From: an uncultured Rhizobium sp.
GTDB lineage: Bacteria; Pseudomonadota; Alphaproteobacteria; Rhizobiales; Rhizobiaceae
DNA length: 64,000 nt
Direction: 5' to 3'
Assembly: GCA_945952415.1 (NCBI GenBank)
Contig: CAMFIF010000001.1
Coordinates: 124,001-188,000, forward strand
The notes below the pieces were generated by a model, which was given only the letters and a program-made list of their open reading frames with translations, searched no databases and was not told the origin of the DNA. The translations under genes and the position numbers were made by a program. How positions within the stretch are numbered: position 1 is the stretch's first letter; the number at the start of each line of letters is the position of its first letter. Of this stretch, positions 61,622-64,000 are shown one piece after another.

Positions 61622-62905
61622 ATGTTGAACGCCGAAATTTCAGCACGCAAGAACGAAGCCATCTCTCGCGGCGTCGGTATGACGACGCAGGTCTATGCGG
61701 AGCGTGCCGAGAATGCCGAAATCTGGGATGTCGAGGGCCGACGCTACATCGATTTCGCCGCCGGCATTGCCGTCGTCAACACGGGCCACCGTCACCCGAA
61801 GGTCATCGAAGCCGTAAAGAACCAGATCGACCGCTTCACCCACACCTGCCATCAGGTCGTGCCTTACGAAAACTATGTCCGTCTCGCCGAGCGCCTGAAC
61901 AAGCTCGTTCCCGGCAATTTCGCAAAGAAGACCATCTTTGCGACGACCGGTGCGGAAGCCGTTGAAAATGCGATCAAGATTGCCCGCGCCGCCACTGGCC
62001 GCTCGGCGGTCGTCGCCTTCACCGGCGCCTTCCATGGCCGTACCTTCATGGGCATGGCGCTGACAGGCAAGGTCGTCCCCTACAAGGTCGGCTTCGGCGC
62101 GATGATGAGCGATGTCTTCCACGTACCCTTCCCGGTCGACCTGCATGGCGTTTCGGTCGAAACCGCGCTGGACGTGCTGGACAAGCTGTTCAAGGCCGAT
62201 GTCGATCCGAAGCGCGTTGCGGCGATCATCGTCGAGCCCGTTCAGGGCGAAGGCGGTTTCTATGAAGTGCCGCGCGCACTGATGAAGGCGCTGCGCAAGC
62301 TCTGCGACGATCACGGCATCCTGCTGGTCGCCGACGAAGTGCAGACCGGCTTTGCCCGTACCGGCAAGCTGTTTGCCATGGAACATCACGATGTCGTGCC
62401 CGACCTCACCACAATGGCCAAGGGTCTGGCCGGCGGCTTCCCGCTCTCTGCCGTCACCGGCCGCGCCGAAATCATGGATGCGCCCGGCCCCGGCGGCCTC
62501 GGCGGCACCTATGCGGGTTCGCCGATCGGCGTTGCTGCCGCCAATGCGGTTCTCGATGTCATCGAGGAAGAAAAGCTCTGCGAACGGGCCGAAGCACTCG
62601 GCGCCCGTCTGAAGCAGCGCCTCGCCTCGCTGCGCGATGCGGTCCCGCAGATCGTCGATATCCGTGGCCCGGGCTTCATGGTCGCCGTGGAATTCAACAA
62701 GAAGGGCACGAACAAGCCGGATGCGGATTTCGCCAATGCGATCCGCCTGAAGGCGCTCGAAAAGGGCCTGATCCTGCTCACCTGCGGGGTTTACGGCAAT
62801 GTCATCCGTTTCCTTGCCCCGATCACGGTGCAGGACAACGTTTTCAACGAGGCGCTCGACATTCTCGAAGCCTCCATGCGCGAAGTAGCCGCGGAGGCAA
62901 AGTAA
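61622..62905 (+). CDS. gabT: 4-aminobutyrate aminotransferase
   Basis: PLP-dependent class III aminotransferase that converts GABA and 2-oxoglutarate to succinate semialdehyde and glutamate; 427 residues. The PLP-binding Lys267 is in TMAKGLAGGFP, the PLP-contacting LLVADEVQTGFARTGK precedes it, and the N-terminal GAEAVENAIKIAR motif is intact. Its TAA overlaps the gabD ATG by one base (TAATG), so the two are translationally coupled. Related diamine or beta-alanine aminotransferases cannot be fully excluded, but the gabD neighbour supports GABA. Confidence 0.94.
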   Translation: MLNAEISARKNEAISRGVGMTTQVYAERAENAEIWDVEGRRYIDFAAGIAVVNTGHRHPKVIEAVKNQIDRFTHTCHQVVPYENYVRLAERLNKLVPGNFAKKTIFATTGAEAVENAIKIARAATGRSAVVAFTGAFHGRTFMGMALTGKVVPYKVGFGAMMSDVFHVPFPVDLHGVSVETALDVLDKLFKADVDPKRVAAIIVEPVQGEGGFYEVPRALMKALRKLCDDHGILLVADEVQTGFARTGKLFAMEHHDVVPDLTTMAKGLAGGFPLSAVTGRAEIMDAPGPGGLGGTYAGSPIGVAAANAVLDVIEEEKLCERAEALGARLKQRLASLRDAVPQIVDIRGPGFMVAVEFNKKGTNKPDADFANAIRLKALEKGLILLTCGVYGNVIRFLAPITVQDNVFNEALDILEASMREVAAEAK

Positions 62906-64000
62906 TGACGATTTCTCAGACCCTGCTTTCCAAGCTCAAGGATCCCTCGCTGGTGACCGACAAGGCACTGGTGGCGGGCGAATGGCTGGCGGCCAGCGAA
63001 AGCGGCCGCACCTTCGACGTGACCAATCCGGTCAATGGCGAAGTGCTCGCAACGCTCCCGAACCTCACCCGGGCCGAACTCACCCGCGCCATCGACAAGG
63101 CGCATGAGGTACAGAAGGCCTGGGCGAAGAAGACCGGCAAGGAGCGTGCGGGCGTGCTGCGCAAGCTCTACGACCTGATGGTCGCCAATGCCGACGACCT
63201 CGCCGTCATTCTCACCATGGAAATGGGCAAGCCGCTGGCGGAAGCCAAGGGCGAAGTCCTCTATGGCGCGGCCTATGTCGAGTGGTTCGGCGAAGAAGCC
63301 AAGCGTGTCTATGGCGACACGATCCCCGGTCACCAGGCCGACAAGCGCATCATCGTCATCCGCCAGCCGGTGGGTGTGGTGGGTGCGATCACGCCCTGGA
63401 ACTTCCCGAATGCGATGCTGGCCCGCAAGATGGCGCCGGCGCTCGCCGTCGGCTGCACCATGGTCTCGAAGCCCGCCGCCCAGACCCCGCTTTCGGCGCT
63501 GTCGCTTGCGCTTCTGGCGGAGCGCGCCGGCGTGCCCGCCGGTGCCTTCTCCGTCTTCACCGGCACTGAAGCCTCCATGGTCGGCAAGGAATTCTGCGAG
63601 AACGAAAAGGTGCGCAAGCTCACCTTCACCGGCTCCACCAATGTCGGCCGCATCCTGATGCGGCAGGCCGCCGACCAGATCAAGAAGCTCGGTCTTGAGC
63701 TGGGCGGCAACGCCCCCTTCATCGTCTTCGACGATGCGGATCTCGATGCCGCGGTCGAGGGAGCCATGGTTTCCAAGTACCGCAATGCCGGACAGACCTG
63801 CGTCTGCGCCAACCGCATCTATGTCCAGGCCGGCGTCTACGATGCCTTTGCCGAAAAGCTTGCAGCCCGCGTTTCCGCCATGAAGGTGGGCGACGGTCTG
63901 GAAGCCGGTGTCAATACCGGCCCGATGATCGATGCCAATGCGCTCGCCAAGGTGCAGGAGCATGTGGACGATGCCGTCTCCAAGGGCGCGAAGATCGCCG
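62905..64000 (+). CDS. gabD: Succinate-semialdehyde dehydrogenase (3' end outside window)
   Basis: NAD(P)-dependent aldehyde dehydrogenase that oxidises succinate semialdehyde to succinate, the second step of GABA catabolism. The first 365 of about 484 residues are visible. Motifs are ITPWNFPNAM (about residues 162-171), FTGSTNVGR (about 240-248), catalytic Glu265 in ELGGN and nucleophile Cys299 in GQTCVC. The second Cys two residues later is typical of GabD and may form a redox-sensitive disulfide. The gene starts in the gabT stop codon. The C-terminal part lies beyond the window. Confidence 0.94.
   Translation, partial: MTISQTLLSKLKDPSLVTDKALVAGEWLAASESGRTFDVTNPVNGEVLATLPNLTRAELTRAIDKAHEVQKAWAKKTGKERAGVLRKLYDLMVANADDLAVILTMEMGKPLAEAKGEVLYGAAYVEWFGEEAKRVYGDTIPGHQADKRIIVIRQPVGVVGAITPWNFPNAMLARKMAPALAVGCTMVSKPAAQTPLSALSLALLAERAGVPAGAFSVFTGTEASMVGKEFCENEKVRKLTFTGSTNVGRILMRQAADQIKKLGLELGGNAPFIVFDDADLDAAVEGAMVSKYRNAGQTCVCANRIYVQAGVYDAFAEKLAARVSAMKVGDGLEAGVNTGPMIDANALAKVQEHVDDAVSKGAKIA

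Overview
The window is chromosomal DNA of a GC-rich alphaproteobacterium, most probably a member of the Rhizobiaceae (Agrobacterium/Rhizobium relatives). The reasons are the cpa/tad pilus locus in the layout of the Agrobacterium common pilus genes, an mbfA gene behind an Irr-box-like palindrome, BA14K-like and BTLCP-type periplasmic proteins, CtrA-like TTAA-N7-TTAA sites, an ATT-initiated infC, and mosaic palindromic intergenic repeats of the kind common in rhizobia. The species cannot be fixed from sequence reading alone.

Layout. 1-2450: the 3' part of a KdpE-type response regulator, a gene-poor 0.6 kb stretch next to tRNA-Ser(GGA), a small membrane protein and msrA. 2598-14494: a nucleoside uptake and salvage locus. 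A BMP-type ABC importer (binding protein, double ATPase, two permeases) is followed by tightly packed cdd, purine nucleoside phosphorylase, deoC and deoA. Facing it on the minus strand are deoB, add and upp, with a small aspartyl protease gene between the two groups. Together these genes import nucleosides, deaminate and phosphorolyse them, and move pentose phosphate into central metabolism while recycling bases. 14618-27074: a Flp/Tad pilus locus. Two TadE-like pseudopilins and a secretin-N-domain protein are on the minus strand; flp, cpaA-F, tadB and tadC are on the plus strand; a TadD lipoprotein is on the minus strand.

27208-33000: M17 aminopeptidase, MarR-like regulator, NlpC/P60 hydrolase, small secreted protein, PPK2 and a DMT exporter. 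33320-37231: an accessory-looking block (ankyrin/propeller-like protein, patatin lipase, AT-richer secreted protein) that ends at tRNA-Leu(CAG). 37313-50172: housekeeping and envelope genes, including a phosphohexomutase, lepA, transporters, a group III truncated haemoglobin, Irr-linked mbfA, a BTLCP protein and an alpha/beta hydrolase.

50458-59429: translation genes infC, rpmI-rplT, pheS and pheT. Two insertions stand out. A pair of Gly/Asp/Glu-rich secreted PepSY-like proteins with an OmpR-type two-component system lies between infC and rpmI. A DUF4160-DUF2442 pair lies between pheS and pheT. The window ends with an M15-like protein, a patch of mosaic repeats, a MerR-XRE-cupin fusion regulator, and divergent gabT-gabD for GABA catabolism, with gabD cut by the window end.

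No CRISPR array, prophage or intact insertion sequence was seen. The best candidates for something not well described are the PepSY/two-component locus, the gene pair inside pheST, the ankyrin/propeller protein, and the structured leader before the nucleoside binding protein.
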